Positions 20,651-28,878 of a stretch of DNA of 53,136 bases are shown in pieces. Each line of letters begins with the position of its first letter. Position 1 is the stretch's first letter. The position numbers and the translations under genes were made by a program. The notes under the pieces were generated by a model. It had not been told where the DNA came from. It worked only from the letters and a program-made list of their open reading frames with translations, and made no database searches. The stretch is from a virus. Location: positions 1 through 53,136 of IMG/VR virus record IMGVR_UViG_3300019776_001111; one strand, 5' to 3'.

Positions 20651-21843
20651 TGGCCGAGCGCAAAGTCACGGACGAGCAGATCATCGAGGCGCTCAAGACC
20701 ATGGGCGTAGCGAAGGCTGCTGAACACCTTGGGCTCAATGTCCGCAGCTTGCAGAAGCGCAAGGCCCGCATGGTCCGCAAGGGCTGGAGTCCCGAGCACG
20801 ACATGACGCACATCGTGCCGGATGGGTTCCACCTGAAGGGCACGTCGAGTTTGTACAAGGAAGGGGTGAAGGCCCCGGTACTGCAATGGGTGAAGACCTC
20901 GATCGACCATGAGCGGCAGCGCGAGCTCAACGAAGCCTTCGCCAGGGCATTCCTGGAGGACGTCAACTCATTGCCGGAAATTACAGGGCCTATTGAGGCA
21001 CTGGATACCGACATCATCCCGTGGTTCCAGATCGGCGATGCCCATATTGGGATGCTCGCGCACTCCCATGAGGTCGGTCACAACTTCGACCTGAAGATCG
21101 CCGAGCGTGAGCTGATCGTCGCCATGCACAAGCTGATTGACCGCGCGCCAAGCTGCGAGCGTTGCGTGATTCAGGATTTAGGGGACATGTCGCACTACCA
21201 GGACTTCACCGCCAAGAGTGAATCCGGCCACGACTTCGACTTCGACAGTCGCTACCCGAAGATGATCGAGGTCTGCGCCCGGGTGATGCGCTCGATCGTC
21301 GACAAGGCGCTCTCCAAGTTCCAGTTCGTCGACGTGATCGTCAACCAGGGAAACCACTCCCGGTCGAACGACGTCTGGATGCGGATCTTTCTGAACCACG
21401 TCTATCAGGAAAACCCGCGCCTTCACGTCCTCGACAACTCCAGCGTGTTCATCCCGTACCGCATGGGCAACACCTTCGTCATGTGTCACCACAGCGACAA
21501 GTGCAAGCCCGATCGCCTGATCGACGTAATGGCCACCGACTTCTCTGTGGACTGGGGCGAGTCGACTTACCGCTACATCGACATCGGCCACATCCACCAC
21601 CGCATGCAGTCGAAGGAGTCCGCCGGCGTGACGGTCGAGTCATGGAATCAACTCGCCCCGGGCGACAAGTACGCCCACGACGGCGGCTGGCGGTCCCGCG
21701 CGTGCCTGAGCGCCGTGCTGCGCTCCAAGACCTATGGCGAGAAGGGCCGCATCACCATCAGCGCTGAAGAGGTCAAGGACATCATCTCGAGCGCTGTGCC
21801 AGGCGCTGAAGCTTCGAAACGTCGCGCTGTGTATTCGGTTTAA
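20650..21843 (+). CDS. HTH plus metallophosphoesterase-like protein
   Basis: A 397-residue protein. The N-terminal HTH (VTDEQIIEALKTMGVAKAAE then LNVRSLQKRKARM, about 6-38) resembles a resolvase-type DNA-binding unit. The C-terminal domain from about 120 looks like a calcineurin-type phosphoesterase: DAHIGM, QDLGDMSHYQD, NQGNHSRSNDVW, and later CHHSDK and HIHHRMQ, which supply the D-x-H, GD, GNH and H-x-H metal ligands. Phages often carry such proteins near replication genes; substrate unknown, perhaps nucleic-acid ends. Confidence 0.75.
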   Translation: MAERKVTDEQIIEALKTMGVAKAAEHLGLNVRSLQKRKARMVRKGWSPEHDMTHIVPDGFHLKGTSSLYKEGVKAPVLQWVKTSIDHERQRELNEAFARAFLEDVNSLPEITGPIEALDTDIIPWFQIGDAHIGMLAHSHEVGHNFDLKIAERELIVAMHKLIDRAPSCERCVIQDLGDMSHYQDFTAKSESGHDFDFDSRYPKMIEVCARVMRSIVDKALSKFQFVDVIVNQGNHSRSNDVWMRIFLNHVYQENPRLHVLDNSSVFIPYRMGNTFVMCHHSDKCKPDRLIDVMATDFSVDWGESTYRYIDIGHIHHRMQSKESAGVTVESWNQLAPGDKYAHDGGWRSRACLSAVLRSKTYGEKGRITISAEEVKDIISSAVPGAEASKRRAVYSV

Positions 21844-21854
21844 GGGGAATTCAG

Positions 21855-22520
21855 ATGACATATCGCAATGTGGTATCCGCTGTAGTTCGCGCTCTGGCCG
21901 CCGAAACCATCAACTCGGCTGGAGGCTGTGACTTTGAACCGAAGGTGCAGTGCGCCAAGCAGAAGGGGGAGATTGTCGGGAAGGAGGCCGCGCTGCTTCA
22001 GGACTGCATCGTTCACAAGCTGCTGCACCAGATCCTGAGCCAGCGCCACTGGTTCGCCCTGACGGCCAAGTTCAGCACACACAACGGCCGCAAGATCGAG
22101 GCGACCGGGCGACTGGTGGCGATCGTGACCAGTCCGGCCCCGGCTCTGTTCACCCGCAAGGCTGTCACCGCATGGGCAATCCCGCAAATCAAAGGAGTTC
22201 GCCGGGAACCTGTGAAGGTCAAGGCGCCTGAGTTCGATGAAGATGTACCAGCGTGGCGGGTAGAGGCAGCAAAGGCCGCAGCCGATCGTGCAAACGCATC
22301 GGCGGCCAAGCGCGGCACCTGCCAGCGGGATGGCGCGATCATCCTCGCCGATTCGAACTACGACATGAACACCTGGGACAACCAGGGCATGACCGAGCGG
22401 ACCTACCAGCTCTGGAACAAGGCCATCAAGAAGGCGCTGGAAAGCCTTGTGGATGACGCGCTAGTGGAAGCACAATTGATCCTCGAGGAAGCTGGCGTAC
22501 TTGGAGAGGAGGCGGCATGA
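21855..22520 (+). CDS. Hypothetical protein, candidate Q-type antiterminator by position
   Basis: A 221-residue protein of no recognised family. It reads MTYRNVVSAVVRALAAETIN at the start, LHQILSQRHWFALTAKFSTH in the middle, a linker, and a helical C-terminus (NKAIKKALESLVDDALVEAQ). It is the next-to-last gene before the late promoter and its downstream terminator, where lambda-like phages carry Q, and length is close to lambda Q (207 aa). No zinc finger is visible, so this assignment is by position only. GGGGAATTCAG precedes the ATG. Confidence 0.5.
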   Translation: MTYRNVVSAVVRALAAETINSAGGCDFEPKVQCAKQKGEIVGKEAALLQDCIVHKLLHQILSQRHWFALTAKFSTHNGRKIEATGRLVAIVTSPAPALFTRKAVTAWAIPQIKGVRREPVKVKAPEFDEDVPAWRVEAAKAAADRANASAAKRGTCQRDGAIILADSNYDMNTWDNQGMTERTYQLWNKAIKKALESLVDDALVEAQLILEEAGVLGEEAA

Positions 22521-22837
22521 ATATTCCACCAAACATCATCACGACACTTGTCGGCGGCCCATGTGATGGGCAGATGGTTTCAGAACACCTGTTTGATGGA
22601 AGAACTGAAATCAACGCCTTCAAGCAAACGCCTGCACAGGTAACCCCAATTGATGAGGCGGTCGACATTCCACGAAATGACGTTTCGCATCGGTACGTCT
22701 TGCGCGAAGGAAGATATCCACGCGGCGGTGGCTTCGTGGTATTTGCCTACCCTGAAATGCCAGATGTTGATGTGTTTCATGCTTGCGAGCGCCTGCGGAA
22801 GCTTCCTCCTCCGGAATGGTTTTGCGATATGGCATAA
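22517..22837 (+). CDS. Hypothetical protein, 106 aa
   Basis: Reads MNIPPNIITTLVGGPCDGQM; the motif GGPCDGQ followed by a beta strand and YVLREG resembles a small phage/prophage family of unknown function. Overlaps the previous gene by four bases and ends the early rightward operon, just upstream of the late promoter. It is an alternative antiterminator candidate because of its position. Confidence 0.6.
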   Translation: MNIPPNIITTLVGGPCDGQMVSEHLFDGRTEINAFKQTPAQVTPIDEAVDIPRNDVSHRYVLREGRYPRGGGFVVFAYPEMPDVDVFHACERLRKLPPPEWFCDMA

Positions 22838-22844
22838 AAAGTGC

Positions 22845-22873
22845 TTGCATTTCATTTCGCCACTTCGTAATAT
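22845..22873 (+). promoter_or_regulatory. Late promoter (pR'-like)
   Basis: -35 TTGCAT (22845-22850), 17-base spacer, -10 TAATAT (22868-22873), located eight bases past the last early gene. Confidence 0.7.
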
Positions 22874-22916
22874 TTACCCATCCTGTCGATCTTGCGCGTT
22901 AGGGATTGACATTACA

Positions 22917-22943
22917 AAGCCTCGCCACTGTGCGGGCTTTTTC
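22917..22943 (+). terminator. Terminator just after the late promoter (tR'-like)
   Basis: AAGCC, one bulged base, CGC, loop, GCG, GGCTTTTT: an 8-bp stem with T-tract starting about 40 bases downstream of the predicted late transcript start. The arrangement suggests Q-like antitermination. Confidence 0.7.
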
Positions 22944-23002
22944 GTTTCCGCAGGTGCAAGACTGATAGGCCAACCCTGCCTCCATAACTGCAGAGGCAAC
23001 CC

Positions 23003-23257
23003 ATGACTATACGCATTCGCTGCAAACTGATCTGCCATGGTATCTGGCCCCACGAGTTCACCAACGAGAGCAATCCTCTTTCCAAGGTTCGCTTTGGTGC
23101 CGTGTACTCGCCTGACACCGGAAATCCAGGCGATGAGAACGCCGTCTTCGGCAAGGCCACGCCATTTGGTGAGTTCAATCTGACCATGGCCTCCCATGTT
23201 GCTGACAAGCTGGAGCAGGGGAAGGCCTATTACGTGGATATCACCCCAGCCACATAA
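23003..23257 (+). CDS. Hypothetical protein, 84 aa
   Basis: A beta-rich small protein starting MTIRIRCKLICHGIWPHEF, containing GAVYSPDTGNPGDENAVFGK and a C-terminal GKAYYVDITPAT strand. The same general pattern (a strand-rich protein of 80-90 aa with G-x-V-Y near the centre) occurs in phages ahead of the structural genes. Its ribosome binding site is in a 6-bp hairpin (22977-22998), so translation may be controlled. It is flanked by terminators, so it could be transcribed alone. Confidence 0.6.
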   Translation: MTIRIRCKLICHGIWPHEFTNESNPLSKVRFGAVYSPDTGNPGDENAVFGKATPFGEFNLTMASHVADKLEQGKAYYVDITPAT

Positions 23258-23340
23258 GAATCAACCAGCGCCGAATGCCCGCACATGCGGCCCTATTCAA
23301 GTCCGGACAGCCTCTCGACGATGCACAAATCGTCCGGCAG

Positions 23341-23370
23341 AGCCCAGCCCTAAACCAGCTGGGCTTTTTT
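23341..23370 (+). terminator. Intrinsic terminator before the tRNA
   Basis: AGCCCAGC, nine-base loop, GCTGGGCT, then TTTTTT. Confidence 0.8.
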
Positions 23371-23376
23371 ATTTCT

Positions 23377-23453
23377 GGCGAGTTCCACTGTCTGGTGATG
23401 TGGCGAGGCTCATAACCTCGATCAGGTCGGTTCGATCCCGACACTCGCTACCA
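23377..23453 (+). tRNA. tRNA-Met (CAU anticodon)
   Basis: A 77-base cloverleaf: acceptor GGCGAGT/ACTCGCT (7 bp with one G-T), D-arm with a short stem, anticodon stem CGAGG/CCTCG with loop CTCATAA (anticodon CAT), five-base variable loop, T-arm GTCGG-TTCGATC-CCGAC, discriminator A and an encoded CCA. It could be elongator Met or, if the wobble C is lysidine-modified, Ile(AUA). It lies between two intrinsic terminators in the late region and may adjust translation of late genes. Confidence 0.88.
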
Positions 23454-23479
23454 AATTCACCGCTGTTCCCCAGCGTTTG

Positions 23480-23502
23480 GCGCCTCACACGGGCGCTTTT
23501 TT
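23480..23502 (+). terminator. Intrinsic terminator after the tRNA
   Basis: GCGCC, seven-base loop, GGCGC, then TTTTTT, ending 18 bases before the holin-like gene. Confidence 0.75.
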
Positions 23503-23520
23503 ATTCCTTGGAGTTACGCC

Positions 23521-23835
23521 ATGGCCGAACCCGCGAGCACCACTGCCGCCGGCGTCTTGCTCGCCAAGTACGGCATCATCATTGCCGGCTTCGCTGGAGC
23601 GATCCTCTCGTTGACGTTCCTGCAGGGCCTGACCCGCAAGCAGGCGGCCTGGGCCTTCTTCACTGGGTTCAGCTCAGCGATCTTCTGCACGCCCCTGGCG
23701 GTTGGATTCTTCAAGCTTGAGCCGGGCGGCGAAACTCAGTACGGCGTTGCCTTCCTGATCGGCCTGCTGGCCATGAACATCATCCCAGGCCTGAAGGCTC
23801 TGGCAGGAAAGTTCGGCGCCACAGGAGGTGCGTAA
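23521..23835 (+). CDS. Phage holin-like membrane protein
   Basis: A 104-residue protein with about three membrane segments: AAGVLLAKYGIIIAGFAGAI and LSLTFLQGL near the N-terminus, WAFFTGFSSAIFCTPLAVGF in the middle, and VAFLIGLLAMNIIPGL near the end. Size and topology match phage holins of Pseudomonas phages. It would form pores letting the endolysin reach the wall. GGAGTTACGCC precedes the ATG. It overlaps the next membrane gene by one base, forming a pair; the endolysin and spanins are encoded about 25 kb away, at the far end of the late region. Confidence 0.7.
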   Translation: MAEPASTTAAGVLLAKYGIIIAGFAGAILSLTFLQGLTRKQAAWAFFTGFSSAIFCTPLAVGFFKLEPGGETQYGVAFLIGLLAMNIIPGLKALAGKFGATGGA

Positions 23836-24095
23836 TGCATACCATCCTACAGGTCGTCGATGCATTCCTCTGCGTGCTGGTGGTGATCGCTGCTGCTGAA
23901 TACCTGCGCCGCGTCCGCCCCATGGACGAGCCACTGCTCAGCATCTCGTTCTACCTGGTCGCCATCGCCGCGTTCGGCAGCTTCATATTCAACATCAAGG
24001 GCCATCCGGTCAGCCCGTTCACGATGACCCTGCATGCCGCGGTGATCCTGTACGCGATCGCCCGGCGCGACCACATCTGCAAGATCCCCGATTAA
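23835..24095 (+). CDS. Second holin-like/membrane protein
   Basis: An 86-residue protein with three hydrophobic segments: LQVVDAFLCVLVVIAAAEYL, LLSISFYLVAIAAFGSFIFN and FTMTLHAAVILYAIARRD. It ends with a charged tail (Arg-Arg-Asp...Lys-Ile-Pro-Asp). It lies directly after the first membrane protein and could be the holin partner or an antiholin; which of the two is the true holin cannot be told from sequence. Confidence 0.65.
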   Translation: MHTILQVVDAFLCVLVVIAAAEYLRRVRPMDEPLLSISFYLVAIAAFGSFIFNIKGHPVSPFTMTLHAAVILYAIARRDHICKIPD

Positions 24096-24151
24096 ACCAA
24101 AGGGTGCCTGGCTTCGTGCGGGCGCCACTCTATACAGCCCATGGTGACGAT

Positions 24152-24328
24152 ATGGCCCGGAAAGTCTTCCTGCTCGCCTATCACCCATGGTGGTTCCGCT
24201 TCTACGTGGTGGCGGTCAACACCTTCGCCTATATGGCCGGCCTCGAAGTCGACACCGACAAGCTCGAGGCCCAGGGGCGGAAGGCAACGCGGTACCGCGA
24301 GATCGATCAGCTCAACGATCAACAGTAA
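24152..24328 (+). CDS. Hypothetical protein, 58 aa
   Basis: Reads MARKVFLLAYHPWWFRFYVV, then a partly hydrophobic helix (VNTFAYMAGLEVDTDKLEAQ) and a charged end. The start is uncertain: ATG 24152 is used, as a longer GTG-started frame from 24104 has a poor site. Function unknown. Confidence 0.5.
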   Translation: MARKVFLLAYHPWWFRFYVVAVNTFAYMAGLEVDTDKLEAQGRKATRYREIDQLNDQQ

Positions 24329-24348
24329 GTGCCAAAAGGTGAAACCTA

Positions 24349-24759
24349 ATGACGACTGCCAAGCATAAGGTTGTCTGGCTCGACAGGGGCTGGCAGCCGG
24401 TCTTCATCGGGTTCTGCCCAAGCGAGAAAGCCTGGAATCGCGAGATGAAGCGGATGAACGTGTCCGAGCCATACCCTGAGTCAGCCGGGTGCACTACTCG
24501 CTTTGACACTGGCGATGGAAGGGAATGCATCATTGTTTGCATCCATGAGCGAATGAAGGCCGATAGCTGCCGTCACGGAATTATTGGGCTGATCGTCCAT
24601 GAATGCACCCATGCTTGGCGCTTCATCCTGAACAGTATTGGCGAAGACGTGCCGAGCAGTGAGTTCGAGGCCTATTCGATGCAGGCGATTACTCAGGGGG
24701 TGACAACGGCCTTCTGCGATACCAGGTTCAACTTATTCAGCAAGAAGCTCAAGCAGTAG
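24349..24759 (+). CDS. HExxH-type metalloprotease-like phage protein
   Basis: A 136-residue protein with the zinc-metallopeptidase motif VHECTHAWRF at about 82-91 (HExxH with Cys/Thr inside) and a downstream Glu (SEFEAYSMQAI) that could be the third ligand. No signal peptide. Proteins of this type are found next to phage terminase genes; cleavage activity is possible but unproven. Shine-Dalgarno AAAGGTG precedes the start. It may process a structural protein. Confidence 0.7.
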   Translation: MTTAKHKVVWLDRGWQPVFIGFCPSEKAWNREMKRMNVSEPYPESAGCTTRFDTGDGRECIIVCIHERMKADSCRHGIIGLIVHECTHAWRFILNSIGEDVPSSEFEAYSMQAITQGVTTAFCDTRFNLFSKKLKQ

Positions 24760-24771
24760 AGGGAATTCAAC

Positions 24772-25296
24772 ATGGCGGCAAAGCAACCCGACTGGGAGGC
24801 CATCGAACGAGCCTACCGGGCTGGTGCGCTTTCATTGCGTGGAATCGCCGATAAGTACGACACCAACGAAGGCACGATACGCAGCAGAGCCAAGAAGAAT
24901 GGCTGGCAGCGCGACCTTACTGCCCAAGTGCGCACAGCGACCAAGGAAAAGCTTTCACGCAATACTTCACGCACTGACGTCACGCAGCGTGAAGTGCGTG
25001 ACGATGCACAAATAGTCGATGAGGCTTCCGATGAGGCTGCTTCGATTGTGCTGGCTCACAGAGCTGATCTCGGCCAATGGCGAGACATCTCCAGTAAGCT
25101 CCGACTGGCGCTGAGTGACATGGAAGTGACTGTGGACAACCTTGGCGACTTTTCTCGCGCACTGAACGCCGGAGTTGATGCTCAGCTCAAGGTCATAAAG
25201 GGTGAGCGCCAGGCCTACAACATGGATGCCGACACTGGTGGAAGCGATTCCGACGACCTCTCCAAGCTGATGGACGATCTATCGAAGGAAGCCTGA
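24772..25296 (+). CDS. terS: Terminase small subunit
   Basis: A 174-residue protein beginning with an HTH domain: IERAYRAGALSLRGIADKYD then EGTIRSRAKKNGWQRDL, as in phage terminase small subunits, followed by helical oligomerisation segments and an acidic C-terminus. It would recognise packaging DNA and deliver it to the large subunit encoded one base further on. GAGGGAATTCAAC precedes the ATG. Confidence 0.85.
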   Translation: MAAKQPDWEAIERAYRAGALSLRGIADKYDTNEGTIRSRAKKNGWQRDLTAQVRTATKEKLSRNTSRTDVTQREVRDDAQIVDEASDEAASIVLAHRADLGQWRDISSKLRLALSDMEVTVDNLGDFSRALNAGVDAQLKVIKGERQAYNMDADTGGSDSDDLSKLMDDLSKEA

Positions 25297-25297
25297 C

Positions 25298-26779
25298 ATG
25301 AAGCCCGAGCACATAGCGCTGCTCCGGGACAAGCGTTGGAGGCTGAACAATCTCTACTTCATCACGGACAAGCAGGGCAAGAAGGTCCGCTTCCGGATGA
25401 CGGACGAGCAGGTCGAGTACTTCGATGGGCTGCATACTCGCAATATCATCCTCAAGGCTCGGCAGCTGGGCTTCACCACCGAGTGTTGCATCATCCAGCT
25501 GGACGCTGCGCTGTTCGAGTCAGCCAAGTGCGCGCTGATCGCCCACACCCTGAACGACGCCAAGCGCCTGTTCCGGGAGAAGGTGAAGTACGCCTACGAC
25601 AACCTGCCAGTCGAGATTCGCAAGGCCAACCCGGCGCGCAATGACGCATCCGGCGAGCTGGTATTCAGCAAGGGCGGATCGATCTACGTTTCCACGTCAT
25701 TCCGGGGCGGCACGCTGCGCTACTTGCATGTGTCCGAGTTCGGGAAGATCTGCGCCAAGTTCCCGCACAAGGCCCGCGAGATCGTCACCGGCGCCTTTGA
25801 GGCGGTGGCCACCGACTGCTTTGTCACGATTGAATCGACGGCAGAGGGTCGGGCGGGCTACTTCTTCGACTACAGCCAGGCGGCCGAGAAGCAGGCGTCG
25901 TCTGGTGCTCCGCTCGGTCCGCTGGATTGGAAGTTCTTCTTTTTCGCCTGGTGGAAGAACGCTCAGTACGCAATTGAGCCGCTCGCCGCCATCCCGCAGC
26001 GCCTGATGGATTATTTCGCCGAACTGAAGGCGAAGCATGGCATCAGCATCAGCGCTGCTCAGGCGGCCTGGTACGCAGCCAAGGAAAAGTCGCTCGGCGA
26101 CGATATGAAGCGCGAATACCCGTCGCTGCCGGCGGAAGCGTTCCAGCAGTCGATCGAGGGCGCCTACTACGCCAAGCAGTTCGCCAAGCTTTACACCGGC
26201 CAGCGCGTCGGCACGATCCCGAACAACGATCACCTTCCAGTGCACACCTTCTGGGACATCGGCGTGGGCGACTCCACGGCTATCTGGTTCGTCCGGATGG
26301 TCGGTGAGGAATACCACGTCATCGATTTCTACGAGAACAGCGGCGAAGGCCTGCGGCACTACATGAAGACGCTGAAGGATCGAGGCTACACCTACGGCGA
26401 GCACTGGGGGCCGCACGACATCGACAACCGCGAGTTCGGCAGCGACGGCAAGACCCGCCGCGAACTGGCTCGTGAAGGCTACGAGATTGACGGCAGCAGA
26501 TACAGCATCAAATTCAGCGTTGTGCCGAAGCTCGGCATCGACGAAGGCATTGAGCAGGCACGGGAGATCCTGGCCCGCTGTGCATTCGATGACTCCAAAT
26601 GCGAGAAAGGGGTTTCCGCCCTGGAAAACTATCGCAAGGAATGGGACGACAAGCGCGGCTGCTGGAAAGACAAGCCGCTTCACGACTGGTCATCCCACGC
26701 CGCTGACGCCTTCCGCTACTTCGCCGTGGCCAAAGGCCGTCGTAAACGCACCGCCACCAGCGAACCTCTGAGAATGTGA
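25298..26779 (+). CDS. terL: Terminase large subunit
   Basis: A 493-residue packaging motor. The ATPase domain shows a Walker A-like segment RNIILKARQLGFTT (about 48-61), a Walker B/catalytic segment CFVTIESTAEGRAG (about 174-187), and coupling motif positions downstream. The C-terminal nuclease domain contains FWDIGVGDSTAIWFVRM (about 323-339, first metal-binding Asp), the GPHDIDNREFGSDGK segment and WSSHAADAFRYFAVAKG near the end (final Asp). Length is normal. The stop overlaps the portal gene's start region. Confidence 0.92.
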   Translation: MKPEHIALLRDKRWRLNNLYFITDKQGKKVRFRMTDEQVEYFDGLHTRNIILKARQLGFTTECCIIQLDAALFESAKCALIAHTLNDAKRLFREKVKYAYDNLPVEIRKANPARNDASGELVFSKGGSIYVSTSFRGGTLRYLHVSEFGKICAKFPHKAREIVTGAFEAVATDCFVTIESTAEGRAGYFFDYSQAAEKQASSGAPLGPLDWKFFFFAWWKNAQYAIEPLAAIPQRLMDYFAELKAKHGISISAAQAAWYAAKEKSLGDDMKREYPSLPAEAFQQSIEGAYYAKQFAKLYTGQRVGTIPNNDHLPVHTFWDIGVGDSTAIWFVRMVGEEYHVIDFYENSGEGLRHYMKTLKDRGYTYGEHWGPHDIDNREFGSDGKTRRELAREGYEIDGSRYSIKFSVVPKLGIDEGIEQAREILARCAFDDSKCEKGVSALENYRKEWDDKRGCWKDKPLHDWSSHAADAFRYFAVAKGRRKRTATSEPLRM

Positions 26780-26781
26780 AT

Positions 26782-28167
26782 ATGAGTGATGACCCAAGCA
26801 AGACGCTCAAGGTCGTGGATGACATGCGCGAAGACTGGGCCATCATCGACGCGCTTATGGGCGGTACCAGGGCCATGCGCAAGGCCGGCAAGAAGTTCCT
26901 GCCGCAGTGGCCAAAAGAAGAATCCGACGCCTACCAGTCACGACTCAAGACCTCGACGTTGCTGCCAGCGCTGAGCGAAACCGTGCAGAACATGACTGGC
27001 CGCGTATTCGCCGACCCGATCACGCTGACCGAAGACGTGCCGGACCAAATCAAGGAAATGGCCGAGGACTTCGACCTCCAGGGCAACAACCTGCAGGTCT
27101 GGGCTCAGTCGCTGTTCAGTGGCGGCCTGTCGCACGGTTTGTTCCATGTGCTGGTCGACCATCCGAAGGCCGAAGGCATCAAGACCAAGGCTGAAGAGAA
27201 ATCAGCCGGCGTTCGGCCTTATGCGGTGGTCGTCAAGCCGGGCCAGGTGCTCGGCTGGCGCTCGGCGAACAAGGGCGGCAAGCAGGTGCTCACGCAATTC
27301 CGCTATATGGAGTGCGTAGAGACTGACGACGGTGAGTTCGGTACCAAGACGATTGAACAGATCCGCGTGCTGGTGCCGGGTGGCTGGGCAACATACCGCG
27401 AAGTCGACGACGGCAAAGGTCAGAAGACGTGGCAGAAGAACGATGAGGGCCTTACCAGTCTCGACGTTATCCCGCTGGCCACCTTCTACACCAAGCGCAC
27501 TGGCTTTCTGACTGCGACGCCGCCGCTACTTGAGCTGGCGAACATGAACGTCAAGCATTGGCAGTCCCAGAGCGATCAGGACAACATCCTGCACGTTGCC
27601 AGGGTCCCCATGCTTGCGGTGACTGGTCTTGATGAGGGCCAGACGATCACTGTCGGTGCTGGCTCGGCGACCAGTCTTCCCAAAGACTGCGACATGAAGT
27701 GGGTCGAGCACACCGGCAAAGCCATTGATGCCGGCCGTACGTCGCTGCTTGATCTGGTCGAGGACATGCGTCTCGCCGGCGCCAAGCTGCTCCAGAAGGA
27801 GAAGCAGACCGTCAAGACAGCCTCTCAGTCTGAGGAGGAGGCCGCTCAGGAGATGAGCCCGCTCCAGACCATGGCCGGGCAACTCGAGGACGCGCTAGAC
27901 CAGGTGCTCCAGTACTTCGCGCTTTGGATGAAGCTGCCAGAAGGCGGGCACGTGAAGGTCAAAGGCAACTTCGACGTCGACTTCAGCCCTGAAACGACCA
28001 TGCCGTTCCTGCTGAGCCTCAACAAGGCGCGGATCCTGTCCGATCAAAGCCTGTTCGAGGAAGTGCAGCGCCGCGGCTTGCTCAGCGACGAGATCGACTG
28101 GGACGAGGAGAAGGCGAAGGTCGCTGCTCAGCCGAAACCTGAGCCGGTCAAGAGTAATCAGCAGTAA
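26782..28167 (+). CDS. Portal protein (DUF4055)
   Basis: A 461-residue portal of the DUF4055 family, recognised by KTSTLLPALSETVQNMTGRV near the N-terminus, LQVWAQSLFSGGLSHGLFHV and the C-terminal helical region (TASQSEEEAAQEMSPLQTMA). It would form the dodecameric DNA channel at one vertex. I start it at ATG 26782; a GTG two codons earlier overlaps the terminase stop and is an alternative. Downstream, an HNH gene separates it from the scaffold gene. Confidence 0.9.
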   Translation: MSDDPSKTLKVVDDMREDWAIIDALMGGTRAMRKAGKKFLPQWPKEESDAYQSRLKTSTLLPALSETVQNMTGRVFADPITLTEDVPDQIKEMAEDFDLQGNNLQVWAQSLFSGGLSHGLFHVLVDHPKAEGIKTKAEEKSAGVRPYAVVVKPGQVLGWRSANKGGKQVLTQFRYMECVETDDGEFGTKTIEQIRVLVPGGWATYREVDDGKGQKTWQKNDEGLTSLDVIPLATFYTKRTGFLTATPPLLELANMNVKHWQSQSDQDNILHVARVPMLAVTGLDEGQTITVGAGSATSLPKDCDMKWVEHTGKAIDAGRTSLLDLVEDMRLAGAKLLQKEKQTVKTASQSEEEAAQEMSPLQTMAGQLEDALDQVLQYFALWMKLPEGGHVKVKGNFDVDFSPETTMPFLLSLNKARILSDQSLFEEVQRRGLLSDEIDWDEEKAKVAAQPKPEPVKSNQQ

Positions 28168-28195
28168 CTGCGAATGCACGGGTGTAGAATGGATC

Positions 28196-28230
28196 GGGTG
28201 AGAGAAGTGCTACCAACACGCCTCTCACCC
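28196..28230 (+). repeat. 9-bp inverted repeat upstream of the HNH gene
   Basis: GGGTGAGAG at 28196-28204 and CTCTCACCC at 28222-28230, 17-base loop, no T-run. It lies in the 92-base gap between portal and HNH genes and may belong to the inserted HNH element. Confidence 0.65.
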
Positions 28231-28259
28231 TAACCATATCGACCTATTGCGAGGCGGAA

Positions 28260-28856
28260 ATGGCTGATCACTTTAAACCATGCTCTGTGACTGATTGCAA
28301 AGGCAATGCGAACTACACCAAGCGCGGGGCCAGAGGGATGTGTGGCGCTCACTATCAGCGGTTCATGACCTACGGCGACCCTCTAGCCGGCGGAGTAAGG
28401 CATGGCGAGCCACTCGAGTGGCTAAACGCAAACGCTGAGCACGATGGCGCAGATTGCCTGTTATGGCCTTTTAGTTTTTACCCGGATGGTTACGGGCAGA
28501 TTAGATATTTGGGCGCCCCGACTAAAGCAAGCAGGGTCATGTGCATCATTGCCCACGGCGCGCCAGATCATGGGAATGAAGCTTCTCACTCTTGCGGGAA
28601 AGGACATCTCGGCTGCGTGAATCCGAAGCACTTGCGCTGGGATACACCCAAAGGAAACTGTGCGGACCGTACCGATCACGGCACAGAGACGAGGGGCGAA
28701 GATCAGTGGGCAGCGAAACTAACCGAGGCCAATGTCGTGGAGATCCGCGCCTATAGAGGTCCCATGACGCAGCGAGAGATTGCAGAACAATACGGCGTCT
28801 CTCGAATGACAATTTCTGATGTCCTGCATTGCAGGACGTGGGCATGGCTCAAGTAG
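28260..28856 (+). CDS. HNH endonuclease with C-terminal HTH
   Basis: A 198-residue free-standing homing-type endonuclease. An N-terminal zinc-binding segment (KPCSVTDCKGNANYTKRG, GMCGAHYQRF) leads to an HNH_3-type core with RVMCIIAHGAPDHGNEASHS, CGKGHLGCVNPKHLRWDT (about 100-135), and a C-terminal HTH (GPMTQREIAEQYGVSRMTIS) that would bind the recognition site. It interrupts the portal-scaffold gene order, which is usually contiguous. It ends just before an intrinsic terminator, so it behaves as an inserted cassette. Confidence 0.85.
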   Translation: MADHFKPCSVTDCKGNANYTKRGARGMCGAHYQRFMTYGDPLAGGVRHGEPLEWLNANAEHDGADCLLWPFSFYPDGYGQIRYLGAPTKASRVMCIIAHGAPDHGNEASHSCGKGHLGCVNPKHLRWDTPKGNCADRTDHGTETRGEDQWAAKLTEANVVEIRAYRGPMTQREIAEQYGVSRMTISDVLHCRTWAWLK

Positions 28857-28878
28857 CTAAGTCCTATCGAATTAACTC

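Noticed and set aside
25697-26683. A 328-codon minus-strand frame opposite the terminase gene
   Set aside because: Composition and position show it is the antisense shadow of terL; no ribosome binding site or operon context.
28196-28230. The 9-bp inverted repeat as a terminator
   Set aside because: No T-run follows and the loop is long; kept only as a repeat.
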